DNA of 64,000 nucleotides from CAVRXQ01 sp963725215 (GCA_963725215.1 CAVRXQ010000007.1:124001-188000); one strand, 5' to 3'. Positions 49,778 through 58,947 are shown, counted from the stretch's first letter. Made by a program: numbers and translations. Notes: generated by a model not told the origin, from the letters alone.

Positions 49778-50737
49778 ATGGCGAACTTCCCCGGTTCGAG
49801 GGGCGGTGAGAACGCCCGCCATGGTTGGCGGCTATTTCTCGTGTGGGCGGTGGCCTCAGCGGTAATTGATCCGCTCTTCTACCTGCTCGTCGGACCGCAC
49901 TTGCCGCCGGGGACGATGGGATCGAACGCAGCGGCCGACCAGTTCGACGCCAACGTGATCTTCATCCTGGCGATCCCCGTCGCGATCGCCGTCAACCTGT
50001 ACTTGTTCTACGCCGTCGTCGTGTGGCGGGCTAAGCGCGGGACCGCGGAGCCGGTCGTCGGGCCCTCGGCGCGCTCGAACATCTGGGCGCAGAGTGCGTG
50101 GATCGGCCTTACGACGGTCATCGTCACCGGCCTGTTCCTCTTCGGCACGATCGAACTGATCATCAACCAGGGATCCGGTGGTGGCGAAGGGCCGGCGCCG
50201 ATCTGGACTCCGACGTCGAAGACGGTTTTTCCGGTCCAAGTGATCGCACAACAGTGGAAGTTCAGCTACCGCTATCCGACTTTCGGTGGATTCGAGACAG
50301 ACCAGCTCTACCTGCCGGACAACACGACGATTGCCTTCCATGTGACGTCGCTCGACGTGATCCACAGCTTCTGGGCGTACCTAATCGGCGTGAAGGCTGA
50401 CGCGAACCCGGGCCAGGACAACGTGGCGTTCACAAAGACTCAGCAACTCGGCACGTTCACGGTCCGCTGCAATGAGCTCTGCGGAATATGGCACGGGGCG
50501 ATGTTCAACTACGGCCACATCGTGACGAAGTCGGCGTTCATGGCTTGGGCGACACACGAACAGTCATCGCTCGCCGCGAACACGAAGTTGTTACCGCCGT
50601 TCTCGTGGACTTACACCCCGGACGCGAACGGCGCCGCCGGCGGCTACTACCCGGACAACGTCGACAAGTATTCGAAGGTCGAGATATACGGGGCGACGCC
50701 TGTCAGCCCGAAACAAGCGACGAATCCGAAGGCATGA
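49778..50737 (+). CDS. ctaC: Cytochrome c oxidase subunit II
   Basis: 319 residues. Two N-terminal membrane helices (WAVASAVIDPLFYLLVGPHL, AIPVAIAVNLYLFYAVVVWR; a third near 110-130), then a periplasmic CuA domain: QVIAQQWKFSYRYPTFGGFE, His 196 in LDVIHSFWAY, and the CuA motif CNELCGIWHGAMF with Cys 231, Cys 235, His 239 and Met 242. Accepts electrons from cytochrome c and passes them to heme a. Followed by subunit I in the same operon. Confidence 0.95.
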   Translation: MANFPGSRGGENARHGWRLFLVWAVASAVIDPLFYLLVGPHLPPGTMGSNAAADQFDANVIFILAIPVAIAVNLYLFYAVVVWRAKRGTAEPVVGPSARSNIWAQSAWIGLTTVIVTGLFLFGTIELIINQGSGGGEGPAPIWTPTSKTVFPVQVIAQQWKFSYRYPTFGGFETDQLYLPDNTTIAFHVTSLDVIHSFWAYLIGVKADANPGQDNVAFTKTQQLGTFTVRCNELCGIWHGAMFNYGHIVTKSAFMAWATHEQSSLAANTKLLPPFSWTYTPDANGAAGGYYPDNVDKYSKVEIYGATPVSPKQATNPKA

Positions 50738-50773
50738 GCGCGCGCAGACGATCGAGCGAGGAGGAGTTCGACC

Positions 50774-52741
50774 TTGGCGATTGACACCACCCCTTCAGTA
50801 AGCGTCGGGGAACCACGCCAGCAACCACCGACGCCAGGCGGGCGGCCCCAACGACCGGCCTGGCTTGGTCAGCACCTCGGCACGGCGATCATCGGCGCGG
50901 TTGCCGGTTACGCGCTCGGCCACCTGTTCGGCAACATGATCGCCGCGCACTACACGGACATCTACAACGCGAACGGGCAGAACGACACCGCGATCGTCCT
51001 CGGTTTCGCGCTCGGTTTCATCGGGTGGATGGCCGGCATCGGGGCGCTCAACTTCCCGCTGTTGAAGCTCATCGGCCGTGAGCCGGTTCCGGCGGCCGAC
51101 CGCACGGACTGGACGAAATACTTCCGATACAGCTTGAACCACAAGACCGTCGGCAAGCAGTACGTGATCGGCGTCTTGATGTTTTTCTTTACCGGCGGGC
51201 TGCTCGCGATGACGATCCGGGGGCAGCTTCTCACGCCGACGAACCGGTTCATGGGACCGGGTACCTACATCTCGGTGGTCAGCGAGCACGGGACGATCAT
51301 GATGATGATGGCGACGTCGATCATCGTCGGCCCTCTCGGCAACTACCTAGTGCCGTTGATGATCGGGTCACGGAGGATGGCGTTCCCGCGCATCGAAGCG
51401 TTTTCGTTCTGGACGTTCGCGGCTGGGTATCTCGTCATCCTCTCCGCACTGCCCCTCGGCGGCTTCCCAACCGGCTGGACGGGGTACGCACCGCTGCAGA
51501 CGCAGGCGACGGGTGGGATGGACTCCTACCTGGCCGGCTTCGCCATCATCGGCATCGGCATGATCTCGGCGGGTTTCAACATCGCCGTCACGATCATCAC
51601 CCACCGAGCACCGGGAATGACCTGGAGCAGACTGCCAATCTTCTGCTGGTCGATGATCACGGTCACCTCGCTGATGACCCTCGCGACGCCCGTGCTCGTC
51701 ATGGCGGGGTTGTTCGGACTGCTCGACCGGACCGCGCAGACGGCGTTCTTCGTCAACGAGCATGGCGGCAGCAGCTTCTTGTGGGAGAACCTCTTCTGGT
51801 TCTTCGGCCACCCCGAGGTGTACATCATGGCGCTGCCCGGATTCGGCATCGTCGGCGAGCTCCTGCCGGTCTTCACGAGAAAGCCGTTGTTCGCGTACCG
51901 TGTCGGCGCCGCGGGAATGGTTGGAGTGGCGCTGTTGTCGTTCTTCGTCTGGCAGCACCACCTGTTCAACTCTGGGATCAACCCAGACATGCGGCCGCTG
52001 TACATGCTGACGACCGAGCTCATCTCGATCCCGACCGGGTTCATCTTCCTCGTCGGGTTCGGGACGCTCTGGCGGGCGAGAATCCGGCTGGGTGTCCCGA
52101 TGCTGTTCGTGCTCGCGGTGTACTTCAATTTCTTCATAGGCGGCATAACCGGCGTGTTCCTTTCTGACGTGCCGGTGAACGTGACGATCCACGGAAGCTT
52201 TTTCGTGATGGCGCACTTCCACTACACGATCATGGGTGGCCTCGTGTTCGCTTTCTTCGGCGGGCTGTACTACTGGTTGCCGAAGGTCACCGGCTACAAG
52301 TTGAACAAGCGACTCGCACAGATCCACTTCTGGTTCATGTTCATTTTCTTCAACCTGACGTTCTTCCCGCTGTTCATCGTCGGCTTCCTCGGGATGCCGC
52401 GGCGGGTCTTCGAGTACGCCTCGAACCTGCAAGTGTTGAACGACATCGCGTCGGCGAGCGCGTTCGTACTCGGGGCGTCGTTCCTGATCTTTGTCGCGAA
52501 CTTCGTCTGGTCGATATTCATCGATCCGAAGCGAGAAGTGGCTAACCCTTGGGAGTCGCGGGGCCTCGAATGGCAGGTGGCGACACCTGTGCCCGAGTAC
52601 AACTTCCAGCGGATCCCGGTGATCCTCGCCGATCCCTACCACTACGGCGAGTCAAGCCCGCCGCCGGTTGCGGACCTGGCGGGAGCTGGTGCGGCACTGG
52701 CGGTCGCCGGCGGAGTCGGAGGAGGAGATTCCAGTGGCTGA
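50774..52741 (+). CDS. ctaD: Cytochrome c oxidase subunit I
   Basis: 655 residues, TTG start after GAGGAGGAG. Heme a/a3-CuB core of the aa3 oxidase; reduces oxygen and pumps protons. Low-spin heme His in SEHGTIMMMMATSI, CuB and Tyr cross-link in FFGHPEVYIMALPGFGIVGE, CuB His pair in WQHHLFNSGINPDM, heme ligands in VMAHFHYTIMGG. The N-terminus is extended by about 90 residues, with an extra helix (GTAIIGAVAGYALGHLFGNM). 12 core helices follow. Its stop overlaps subunit III by 8 nt. Confidence 0.96.
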   Translation: MAIDTTPSVSVGEPRQQPPTPGGRPQRPAWLGQHLGTAIIGAVAGYALGHLFGNMIAAHYTDIYNANGQNDTAIVLGFALGFIGWMAGIGALNFPLLKLIGREPVPAADRTDWTKYFRYSLNHKTVGKQYVIGVLMFFFTGGLLAMTIRGQLLTPTNRFMGPGTYISVVSEHGTIMMMMATSIIVGPLGNYLVPLMIGSRRMAFPRIEAFSFWTFAAGYLVILSALPLGGFPTGWTGYAPLQTQATGGMDSYLAGFAIIGIGMISAGFNIAVTIITHRAPGMTWSRLPIFCWSMITVTSLMTLATPVLVMAGLFGLLDRTAQTAFFVNEHGGSSFLWENLFWFFGHPEVYIMALPGFGIVGELLPVFTRKPLFAYRVGAAGMVGVALLSFFVWQHHLFNSGINPDMRPLYMLTTELISIPTGFIFLVGFGTLWRARIRLGVPMLFVLAVYFNFFIGGITGVFLSDVPVNVTIHGSFFVMAHFHYTIMGGLVFAFFGGLYYWLPKVTGYKLNKRLAQIHFWFMFIFFNLTFFPLFIVGFLGMPRRVFEYASNLQVLNDIASASAFVLGASFLIFVANFVWSIFIDPKREVANPWESRGLEWQVATPVPEYNFQRIPVILADPYHYGESSPPPVADLAGAGAALAVAGGVGGGDSSG

Positions 52742-53402
52742 CCAAACAGCCGACGAGTTCATTCCCGCGGGCATCGTCAATACACCCGAGGAAGCCGCTT
52801 ACGAGCTCCGTGCCGACGAGAACGCGATCTTCATCGGCTCGCGTCTTTTCATCGGGATCGTCACCTTCGCGTACGCGAGCCTCGCGTTCGCCTACTTCTA
52901 CTTGCGATCGGCGAACAATTCGGACCTCTGGCGCCCGAACCGCATCACCGCACCGACGTCGATCGGTGCGGCCATCTTCGCGGTGGTGGTCGCGTCGGCG
53001 CTCGTCAACTTCTACGGAACTCAGCGGCTGAAGAGCGGCTGGACGACGGACTGGCTCGTCGCCGGCTGGACGGCGGTCGGCGGTGGACTGCTGGCGATCG
53101 GGCTGCAGATCTTTGAATTCACGCAACTTCCATTCTTCCCGGGTTCCAGCGCGTATGCGTCTTGTTTCGTCGGATGGGGCGTGCTGAACACGGCAATGCT
53201 CGTCGGCTCGACTTATTGGCTCGAGACGACGATCGCCCGTGCGATGCGGCTGCGCCGTGCGCTCGCCGAAGACGGCGGCGCGGCGCGTTCGGGCCTCCCC
53301 GCGGGTCGGCTCCTGAGGGCCAATATCGAGTCGTCCGCGTACTTTTGGGGCTACCTTGCCCTTATGAGCACGCTGTTCTGGGTGCTGTTCTACATAGTGT
53401 GA
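52734..53402 (+). CDS. ctaE: Cytochrome c oxidase subunit III-like
   Basis: 222 residues from GTG 52734 (GGAGGAG upstream). Five or so membrane segments: SRLFIGIVTFAYASLAFAYF, SIGAAIFAVVVASALVNFYG, WLVAGWTAVGGGLLAIGLQI, FFPGSSAYASCFVGWGVLNT, WGYLALMSTLFWVLFYIV. Order and topology match subunit III, with the conserved FxYFxLRS-like turn (FAYFYLRSANNSD). 8-nt overlap with subunit I. Sequence is divergent; I call it by position and topology. Confidence 0.82.
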   Translation: MADQTADEFIPAGIVNTPEEAAYELRADENAIFIGSRLFIGIVTFAYASLAFAYFYLRSANNSDLWRPNRITAPTSIGAAIFAVVVASALVNFYGTQRLKSGWTTDWLVAGWTAVGGGLLAIGLQIFEFTQLPFFPGSSAYASCFVGWGVLNTAMLVGSTYWLETTIARAMRLRRALAEDGGAARSGLPAGRLLRANIESSAYFWGYLALMSTLFWVLFYIV

Positions 53403-53435
53403 CCGGGTAACGATCGGAGCGAGGGGGCAAGACAG

Positions 53436-53549
53436 GTGGTCATTGCGACGTACTTTCTCGGGCCGCAGTCGCTCACCTTCGCGATCCCAGTCGGCGTCTT
53501 ATTCGTCGTCGTCTTGTGGGGGTACTTCCAGCGCCGACCGGCGCGGTGA
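53436..53549 (+). CDS. Small single-helix oxidase peptide
   Basis: 37 residues from GTG 53436: VVIATYFLGPQSLTFAIPVG, then VLFVVVLWGYFQRRPAR. One membrane helix with a basic end, like small accessory oxidase subunits (CcoQ or subunit IV type). GAGGGGG lies about 9 nt upstream. Its stop overlaps the next gene's GTG by 3-4 nt. Too short to name. Confidence 0.65.
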   Translation: MVIATYFLGPQSLTFAIPVGVLFVVVLWGYFQRRPAR

Positions 53550-54304
53550 CCACCCCGGCCGTGGCGGCGTTGGCGCCGCTCGCGCGCCGGATCCGGTACA
53601 TCTTTGGTGGTCTTGCGGTTTTCGTCGTGATCGTCGCCGTCGCGCCTCCATTGTCGAGCGACGCGCGACGTTACGTGCTGGCCGGGGCGATCCAGTTCTC
53701 GCTCATCGCGTTGGCGATGCCAGCGCTCGTCGCGCTCTGGGCGCCGACGTCAAGGATCACGTCACGCTGGGACGCTGAGCGTCTTGCGCGTCTTGTTGCC
53801 CGACGCGAGGCGATCCGGAACTCTCGTGACGGCCTTGTTCGTCTCGTGCTGCGGCTTCTGCCGTATCTCGCAGCGCTCATTCTCTGGCGCATTCCCGTGA
53901 GCGTTGACGCCCTCGCGACATCTCCAGTCCTTGTCGCAGCGGAGATCGCCACGTTCGCAGTCGTCGGCGTTGTGTTCTGGATGGAACTGGTGCCGTCGCC
54001 ACCCGTCCCGCCGATCGTCAGCTCGGGCCAGCGAATCGTGCCGGCGGCAGTGGCGATGTGGATGATCTGGATCCTCGCTTACTTCGTCGGGTTCTCGCAC
54101 GCCGCGTGGTTCCCATCGGTGCATCCGAATCGCCGTGGTCTCGGTGTCGTCGCCGATCAGGAACTCTCGAGCGGTGCATTATGGATTGCCGCAGCGGCGA
54201 CGTTCCTCCCAGTGATCCTCTCGAATTTTGTGCGCTTTCTCCGGGGCGACGACGAGGTCCAAGACGAGGTCGCCCGCATCGTCGCCGACGATACGCGTAC
54301 GTAG
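53546..54304 (+). CDS. Second CtaG-like membrane protein
   Basis: 252 residues from GTG 53546, overlapping the small upstream gene. Multi-helix caa3-CtaG type: RYIFGGLAVFVVIVAVAPPL, FSLIALAMPALVALWAP, YLAALILWRIPVSVDALATS, EIATFAVVGVVFWMELVPSP, AMWMIWILAYFVGFSHAAWF, DQELSSGALWIAAAATFLPV. Lacks the HMIEH segment of the first CtaG, so metal ligands are partly lost. Ends 12 nt from the convergent Sco operon. Confidence 0.75.
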   Translation: MTTPAVAALAPLARRIRYIFGGLAVFVVIVAVAPPLSSDARRYVLAGAIQFSLIALAMPALVALWAPTSRITSRWDAERLARLVARREAIRNSRDGLVRLVLRLLPYLAALILWRIPVSVDALATSPVLVAAEIATFAVVGVVFWMELVPSPPVPPIVSSGQRIVPAAVAMWMIWILAYFVGFSHAAWFPSVHPNRRGLGVVADQELSSGALWIAAAATFLPVILSNFVRFLRGDDEVQDEVARIVADDTRT

Positions 54305-54316
54305 CGGCCGGAGTGA

Positions 54317-54985
54317 CTACGCCGGGGGTACGCGAACGGCGGGGATGTTGAGCTTGGGGAGCGGGCCTTTGAGGTAGCGCTCGGCGTCCACCATCGCGAC
54401 AAGTGCCGCGCCCCGGTCGGTTGCGAGGAATTCCTTGCGAGCGTGCAGATCTGCTGCCGCACGCGAGTTCTTTGGATTCGCGGCAAGCCGCGAAAAATCC
54501 TCGATTGCCCCGAGCGCGTCCGACGTCGTCCAGCTCAGGGCGTCGCCGATCACACGGGCGAGATACTTCCCGGCGCCGGTCCCAGGCTCTTCGATCTGGG
54601 AGAGCTTGTTGATGCTGTCCGCGGTGAACGAACACGCGTCCGCATCCTGGGTTAGCAGCGTCGAAGCAAGTGAGCGATCCGGCGCGTTGAGCTGGCGTTG
54701 TTGCCACCGCCGAAAGACGTACGCGGATTCGGTCATCGCGACGGCACACGGCTTGACGTCACCGTTGACGAGCGAAACCAGGTACGCAGCCGCCGAGCGT
54801 TCACCGGCGAGCGATTCGTGCCGGGGAATGTCGGTGACTACTGCGACGGCGACGATGATCACGACGATGGCGAGAAATGGCAGCCCGACTCGCTTGAACC
54901 TGCGCCACCGATCGGCTCGTGTTGGTGGCACTCGGTCGCCGTAGATTGAAGCGGCGAACGCGTCCATCTCCCGTTTCTCGGTCAT
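54317..54985 (-). CDS. Membrane-anchored unknown protein
   Basis: 222 residues from ATG 54985. Short cytoplasmic N-terminus, one helix (GLPFLAIVVIIVAVAVVTDI), then an extracytoplasmic helical domain with GDVKPCAVAMTESAYVFRRW, DADACSFTADSINKLSQIEE, and the end YLKGPLPKLNIPAVRVPPA. No family recognised. Start overlaps the Sco gene end by 4 nt (ATGA), so part of the ctaB-tlpA-sco operon and probably needed for oxidase assembly or surface redox; that is inference. Confidence 0.7.
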   Translation of the reverse strand: MTEKREMDAFAASIYGDRVPPTRADRWRRFKRVGLPFLAIVVIIVAVAVVTDIPRHESLAGERSAAAYLVSLVNGDVKPCAVAMTESAYVFRRWQQRQLNAPDRSLASTLLTQDADACSFTADSINKLSQIEEPGTGAGKYLARVIGDALSWTTSDALGAIEDFSRLAANPKNSRAAADLHARKEFLATDRGAALVAMVDAERYLKGPLPKLNIPAVRVPPA

Positions 54986-55779
54986 CGCAGCACGTTTTCG
55001 AGATAGAAGGCGATTCCCGAGGCGAATCGCCTCTCTTGCGCCTTGGAGAGCGTGAAGGTCCCCGAAGGCGATTCGTTTCCGAAGGGTTCGAGCGCGTATT
55101 CGAGTCCACCAGACGGATCGACGACATAGATCACGTTCGTGTGACCGAGCTGGCCGCTCGACGGCGCATAGTCGACGGTGACCCCATAAGCCGACCAGAT
55201 CGCATTGAGCTGTCGGAGTGAACCTGAGAGGAAATAGACATCGGGCAGCGGTGACAGACCAGTCGACAAGGGACCGGTGCGCGCCGCCGAGGTTCCGAGG
55301 TCGTGCGGGTTCGCGTCAACGATCACGAACGCCACTTCGGAGCGTGCCTTACCGAGAAAAGTCGCCGCTTCTCGGATCTCCACCGATTCGACCGGGCAGA
55401 TATCGCGACACCGCGGGTCGAGAAAGCTGATCGCGATCGCCCTACCCTCCAGAGATGCGAGCGAGAACGCGTGCCCAAACTGGTCGACGAGGTTGAGTGG
55501 CGGAGCGGGACGTCGTGCGAGCACGCGCAGGTTCACGAATTGCGCAAGCGTCTGCGGGACCTTCTGCGCGTTGTGCACCTTGTTTGTCTTCGGAGCTGGG
55601 TTCACGTTGAAAGAGGAGTCGGCGAAGGCGCCACCGATGCCGAGGACGGCGACGATGCCGATCGCGATCCAGATCAGCTTGCGAGGTAGCGCTGGCGGCC
55701 CTTGTTTGAACTGCGAAGCTCGGTCCTCCCCGCTCAACGCGGGTCCCGAGCCACCTGGGTGTTCGGAGACGGTGTTCAT
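54982..55779 (-). CDS. SCO1/SenC-family copper chaperone
   Basis: 265 residues from ATG 55779, overlapping the TlpA-like stop by 4 nt. N-terminal anchor (LIWIAIGIVAVLGIGGAFAD), then a thioredoxin-like fold with the copper site DPRCRDICPVE (C-x3-C) and the distal His in GQLGHTNVIYVVDPSGG. Loads copper into subunit II (CuA) in the family. The N-terminal extension is Pro- and Gly-rich. Confidence 0.92.
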   Translation of the reverse strand: MNTVSEHPGGSGPALSGEDRASQFKQGPPALPRKLIWIAIGIVAVLGIGGAFADSSFNVNPAPKTNKVHNAQKVPQTLAQFVNLRVLARRPAPPLNLVDQFGHAFSLASLEGRAIAISFLDPRCRDICPVESVEIREAATFLGKARSEVAFVIVDANPHDLGTSAARTGPLSTGLSPLPDVYFLSGSLRQLNAIWSAYGVTVDYAPSSGQLGHTNVIYVVDPSGGLEYALEPFGNESPSGTFTLSKAQERRFASGIAFYLENVLR

Positions 55780-56408
55780 TGACGAAGCGAGCCCCCGAGT
55801 CGGTGAACCCACTGGACGAGCTCACGCGAGGTCGCCGCGCCGAAGACCTCGCCCTCGACGACTCCTGACCTCGAGACGAAGAAGGTTACCGGTAGCGCGG
55901 AGATGAGATAACGACTCGCGACCGTGCCGTTCAGATCGACGCCGATCGAGTAGGTGATGCGGGCATGATCGAGCAGTCGCGCCGCCAAACCCGGGTTTGA
56001 GTCGGTGGTGTCGACGCCGATGAATCGCACTCCGCTCGACTCATTCGAGACCTTGCCGAACGCGTCAAGCTCATCGATGCAGTCATGGCACCACGAAGCG
56101 AAGAAGTTTACGACGAGCGGCGTGCTGGCACGACCTCGGAAGGCAACCATCCGCGGGTTGCTGAGTTCGCGCAAGACGAACGAAGGCGCGTGCCGACCGG
56201 CGCTGAGGCGCGTCGGAGGTGGGATCGTGGCGAAGGTGGGCGACTTCGCTGTCTCGGCCGAGAAGACCGCGTAGGACACGAAACCGAGAAGGACAACCGT
56301 CGCGATGATCGCTGCTGGCTTCAGGTAGCGATTCAGGTCGTTTCCTCGCGCGTCTCGATCACGCAGGTTAGGGATGCCGGATGACCGCGTCGAGGCCCAT
56401 TGCGACAA
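55776..56408 (-). CDS. TlpA-like membrane thioredoxin
   Basis: 210 residues from ATG 56408. Membrane anchor (AAIIATVVLLGFVSYAVFSA), then a periplasmic thioredoxin fold: FFASWCHDCIDELDAFGKV with the CxxC site, GVDTTDSNPGLAARLLDHAR, and the cis-Pro region LPVTFFVSRSGVVEG. Keeps thiols or copper sites of the oxidase reduced in the family. A CTG at 56336 with GAGGA 7 nt upstream would start right before the anchor and avoid overlapping ctaB; ATG 56408 overlaps ctaB by 41 nt. Which is used is unknown. Confidence 0.87.
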   Translation of the reverse strand: MSQWASTRSSGIPNLRDRDARGNDLNRYLKPAAIIATVVLLGFVSYAVFSAETAKSPTFATIPPPTRLSAGRHAPSFVLRELSNPRMVAFRGRASTPLVVNFFASWCHDCIDELDAFGKVSNESSGVRFIGVDTTDSNPGLAARLLDHARITYSIGVDLNGTVASRYLISALPVTFFVSRSGVVEGEVFGAATSRELVQWVHRLGGSLRQ

Positions 56409-57288
56409 ACACGATTGTCAAGTATGCGATTGAGGCGGAAAAAACGCGCATCGCGTTCTTCGCGTCGCGGTCTAGGCGCAACACGACTGCTCTGTAGAGG
56501 AAGCCAATCCCGGCGATCGACGCCGCGACGATGTACAGGACGCCAAGATGAGCGACCGGGATGAGCGCGAACCCGATTCCGAGGACGATCACGGTGTAGG
56601 CGAGGATGTGCCGGGTCACCCTGTTCAGGTCGGCGACGACGGGCAGCATCGGGACCGATACCGCCGCGTAGTCGTCGCGGTACTTGATCGCGAGCGCCCA
56701 GAAATGCGGCGGCGTCCACGTGAAAACGAGAAGGAAGCACAAGAACGCGGCCCACGACACGTGTCCGGTCACCGCGGTCCACGCGATCACGGGTGGCATC
56801 GCCCCAGCCGCGCCGCCGATGACGATGTTCGACGGGTAGCGACGCTTCAGCCACATCGTGTAGACGCCGAGGTAGAAGACGGCGGCCCCGAGCGCGAGCA
56901 ATCCTGACAAGACGTTCACGGCAGTCGCAAAGATGGCGAACGCGACGGCTTCGAGCGCGATCGCGAAGAGAACCGCAGATCGAACGCTGATCTCGCCCGT
57001 GACGAGAGGTCGCGACTTCGTCCGGCCCATCACGGCGTCGATGTCGCGGTCGTAAACCATGTTCGCGACGTTCGCTCCCGCCGCCGCCATCGTGCCCCCG
57101 GCGAGCGTCGCGGCGACGAGGCCGGCCGAGGGGACCGTCTTCGCGGCGACGAACATTACGGGAACGGTCGTCACGAGAAGGAGCTCGATGATGCGGACCT
57201 TCGTCAGCGCGACGTAGGCGCTGAGGCGTCTCGCCAGGTGGTTCCCGACCGAGCCGACCGGCGGCCCGATGCCGACGTTGGCATCCAT
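56368..57288 (-). CDS. ctaB: Protoheme IX farnesyltransferase
   Basis: 306 residues. Makes heme O from heme B for the aa3 oxidase. Membrane prenyltransferase of the UbiA family: first motif ANVANMVYDRDIDAVMGRTK with NxxxD-type acids, second KYRDDYAAVSVPMLPVV, and about nine helices. Heads the ctaB-tlpA-sco operon, divergent from the NUDIX gene. No CtaA (heme A synthase) is in the window. Confidence 0.93.
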   Translation of the reverse strand: MDANVGIGPPVGSVGNHLARRLSAYVALTKVRIIELLLVTTVPVMFVAAKTVPSAGLVAATLAGGTMAAAGANVANMVYDRDIDAVMGRTKSRPLVTGEISVRSAVLFAIALEAVAFAIFATAVNVLSGLLALGAAVFYLGVYTMWLKRRYPSNIVIGGAAGAMPPVIAWTAVTGHVSWAAFLCFLLVFTWTPPHFWALAIKYRDDYAAVSVPMLPVVADLNRVTRHILAYTVIVLGIGFALIPVAHLGVLYIVAASIAGIGFLYRAVVLRLDRDAKNAMRVFSASIAYLTIVFVAMGLDAVIRHP

Positions 57289-57453
57289 CGGCTGTCAGCC
57301 TAGTTGGCGGAAATTGCCATCACTTGAGAATAATCCCAGGTGAGAGGCGTCGCGGGTCGGCATCGCCAGCCAGGCTCGAGCCGGGTCGAGGTCGAGGTGC
57401 CCAGAGATCGCAAAAGACCCTCGGTGCCGTCGTATCGCGACCAAGATGGGTCC

Positions 57454-57894
57454 GTGGCACCGCGCAAACCTCGCGTCGTCTCTCTGGCGTGGATCAGCCG
57501 ACCCGGCACGAGCGAGATCCTCGTCTCGAACAGCCGCGACGAAGTCATCGGAGCGCGCTTCCAACGACTGTTCGGCGGCGGCGTCGAGTTCGGCGAGCGT
57601 GGCGAAGCGGCGTTGCGGCGTGAGCTGCGCGAGGAGCTCGGCGTCGAACTCGGCGCGGCTCGTCTCGCTGGCGTGATCGAGAACCTCTTCGTGTTCGAGG
57701 GCTATCCGGGCCACGAAGTGATGCTCGTCTTCGAGACGGAATTGGCCGACGAATCGCTATACGCGAAGGACACGTTCGAGGGGATCGAGGAGGAACCGAA
57801 GATCGGCGTCTGGCGCGACCTCGAGCACCCCAATCCCGACGTCCCGCTATATCCCCCGGGACTCCTGGAAGACTTGGAGCTCGCGCGCCGCTGA
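57454..57894 (+). CDS. NUDIX hydrolase
   Basis: 146 residues from GTG 57454. NUDIX box GGGVEFGERGEAALRRELRE followed by ELGVEL, matching G-x5-E-x7-REUxEExGU. A beta strand pair before and GYPGHEVMLVFETELADESL after. Substrate unknown. Short upstream frame to 57340 has no support. It ends 1 nt before the convergent fur gene. Confidence 0.9.
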   Translation: MAPRKPRVVSLAWISRPGTSEILVSNSRDEVIGARFQRLFGGGVEFGERGEAALRRELREELGVELGAARLAGVIENLFVFEGYPGHEVMLVFETELADESLYAKDTFEGIEEEPKIGVWRDLEHPNPDVPLYPPGLLEDLELARR

Positions 57895-57895
57895 A

Positions 57896-58399
57896 TTAGT
57901 CGCTGCTGTTCTCCTTCGCGCACCGTTCGCAGTACCCCAGCATCGCGAAGTGATGGGCGTCGACGACGAAACCGTACTCGTCGCGGATTGACGCAACGAA
58001 TGGAGCGAAGCGGACATCGTCGATCTCTGTCACCGAGCCGCATTCCTTGCAGACGAGGTGACCGTGTTTCGACGGCGCGACGTGGTACGTCGCGGGACCA
58101 TGACCGAGGTGGGTGTGTTCGACGACGCCGAGGCGTTCGAGCTCTTCCAAGTTGCGATAGATCGTCGAAAGGTGGACCTCGGGAGCCTCCACTTGGATCG
58201 CGGCCGCTATCTCTTCGGCGGTGTGGTGCGTCGGATCTGAAAAGAGGTGGGTGAGGATCAGGCGGCGAGCAATCGTTGCCCGTCCTCCGAGGGCGCGAAC
58301 CTGGTCGATCACCGCGTCGACGGTCGTTTCAACCCGAAGTGGCGGCGACGTTGTGGGTGCCGTGCGCGCTCTTGCGGAGCGCTCTCGACCGTTTGCCAC
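57896..58399 (-). CDS. Fur-family metal regulator
   Basis: 167 residues, GTG start. Winged helix: RATIARRLILTHLFSDPTHH, HLSTIYRNLEELERLGVVEH, and the metal/dimer domain with HLVCKECGSV and GYCERCAKEN (two CxxC pairs for structural zinc), plus His-rich DAHHFAMLG. Could be Fur, Zur or PerR; which metal cannot be told. Follows the Rrf2 gene 2 nt downstream, so they are one operon. Confidence 0.92.
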   Translation of the reverse strand: MANGRERSARARTAPTTSPPLRVETTVDAVIDQVRALGGRATIARRLILTHLFSDPTHHTAEEIAAAIQVEAPEVHLSTIYRNLEELERLGVVEHTHLGHGPATYHVAPSKHGHLVCKECGSVTEIDDVRFAPFVASIRDEYGFVVDAHHFAMLGYCERCAKENSSD

Positions 58400-58401
58400 C
58401 C

Positions 58402-58947
58402 TCAGGCCCGTCGCGCGATCGGTGGTGTTCTAGTGGCGTCGTGTTCCGCGCTCGCCCGCACCGCCTGGGGACCGGGGACGGTCCCCGGCGTGTGAGGCAT
58501 CCAAGCCTCGAGGTTCGCGGTGATGTCGGTCACGAGAGATGGCAACTTGTTGTTCGCGACGTCGGCCACCGACACCGACTCGAGGATCGATCGGATGTGC
58601 TCGCGCACCGCGATCCACACCTCGACCAGTGGCACCGCGGAACCGCTGAAGTCCAGCTGGTCGGGTCGCGAGTCACCGACCTGGGCGAGCGGGCCTTCGA
58701 CCGCACGGATGATGTCGGCGAGGCTGATCTCCTCTGGCAGGCGCCCGAGCCGGAAGCCTCCTTCATTGCCGCGCTGACTCGAGACGATGCCAGCGTGCTT
58801 CAGCTCGAACAAGATGTTGAGCAGGAACTTCGGGGGGATCCGCTGCGCGGCCGCGAGCGCCTCCGCCTTCACCGGCCATTCGTCCTCCAAAGTCGCGAGC
58901 TCGACGACGGCGCGCACCGCGTAGTCGGCTTTTGCCGAAATCCGCAT
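58402..58947 (-). CDS. Rrf2-family regulator without Fe-S cysteines
   Basis: 181 residues from ATG 58947 (an earlier start at 58980 adds 11 residues). Rrf2 winged helix: MRISAKADYAVRAVVELATL, ALAAAQRIPPKFLLNILFEL, SQRGNEGGFRLGRLPEEISL. The loop that in IscR or NsrR has three Cys is EGPLAQVGDSRPDQLDFSGS, with none, so no iron-sulfur cluster is expected. A Pro/Ala-rich C-terminal tail follows. Co-transcribed with fur. Confidence 0.9.
   Translation of the reverse strand: MRISAKADYAVRAVVELATLEDEWPVKAEALAAAQRIPPKFLLNILFELKHAGIVSSQRGNEGGFRLGRLPEEISLADIIRAVEGPLAQVGDSRPDQLDFSGSAVPLVEVWIAVREHIRSILESVSVADVANNKLPSLVTDITANLEAWMPHTPGTVPGPQAVRASAEHDATRTPPIARRA

Noticed and set aside
51368..52642. 424-residue open frame on the minus strand of ctaD
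   Set aside because: Glu/Arg/His-rich antisense frame of subunit I with no family features.
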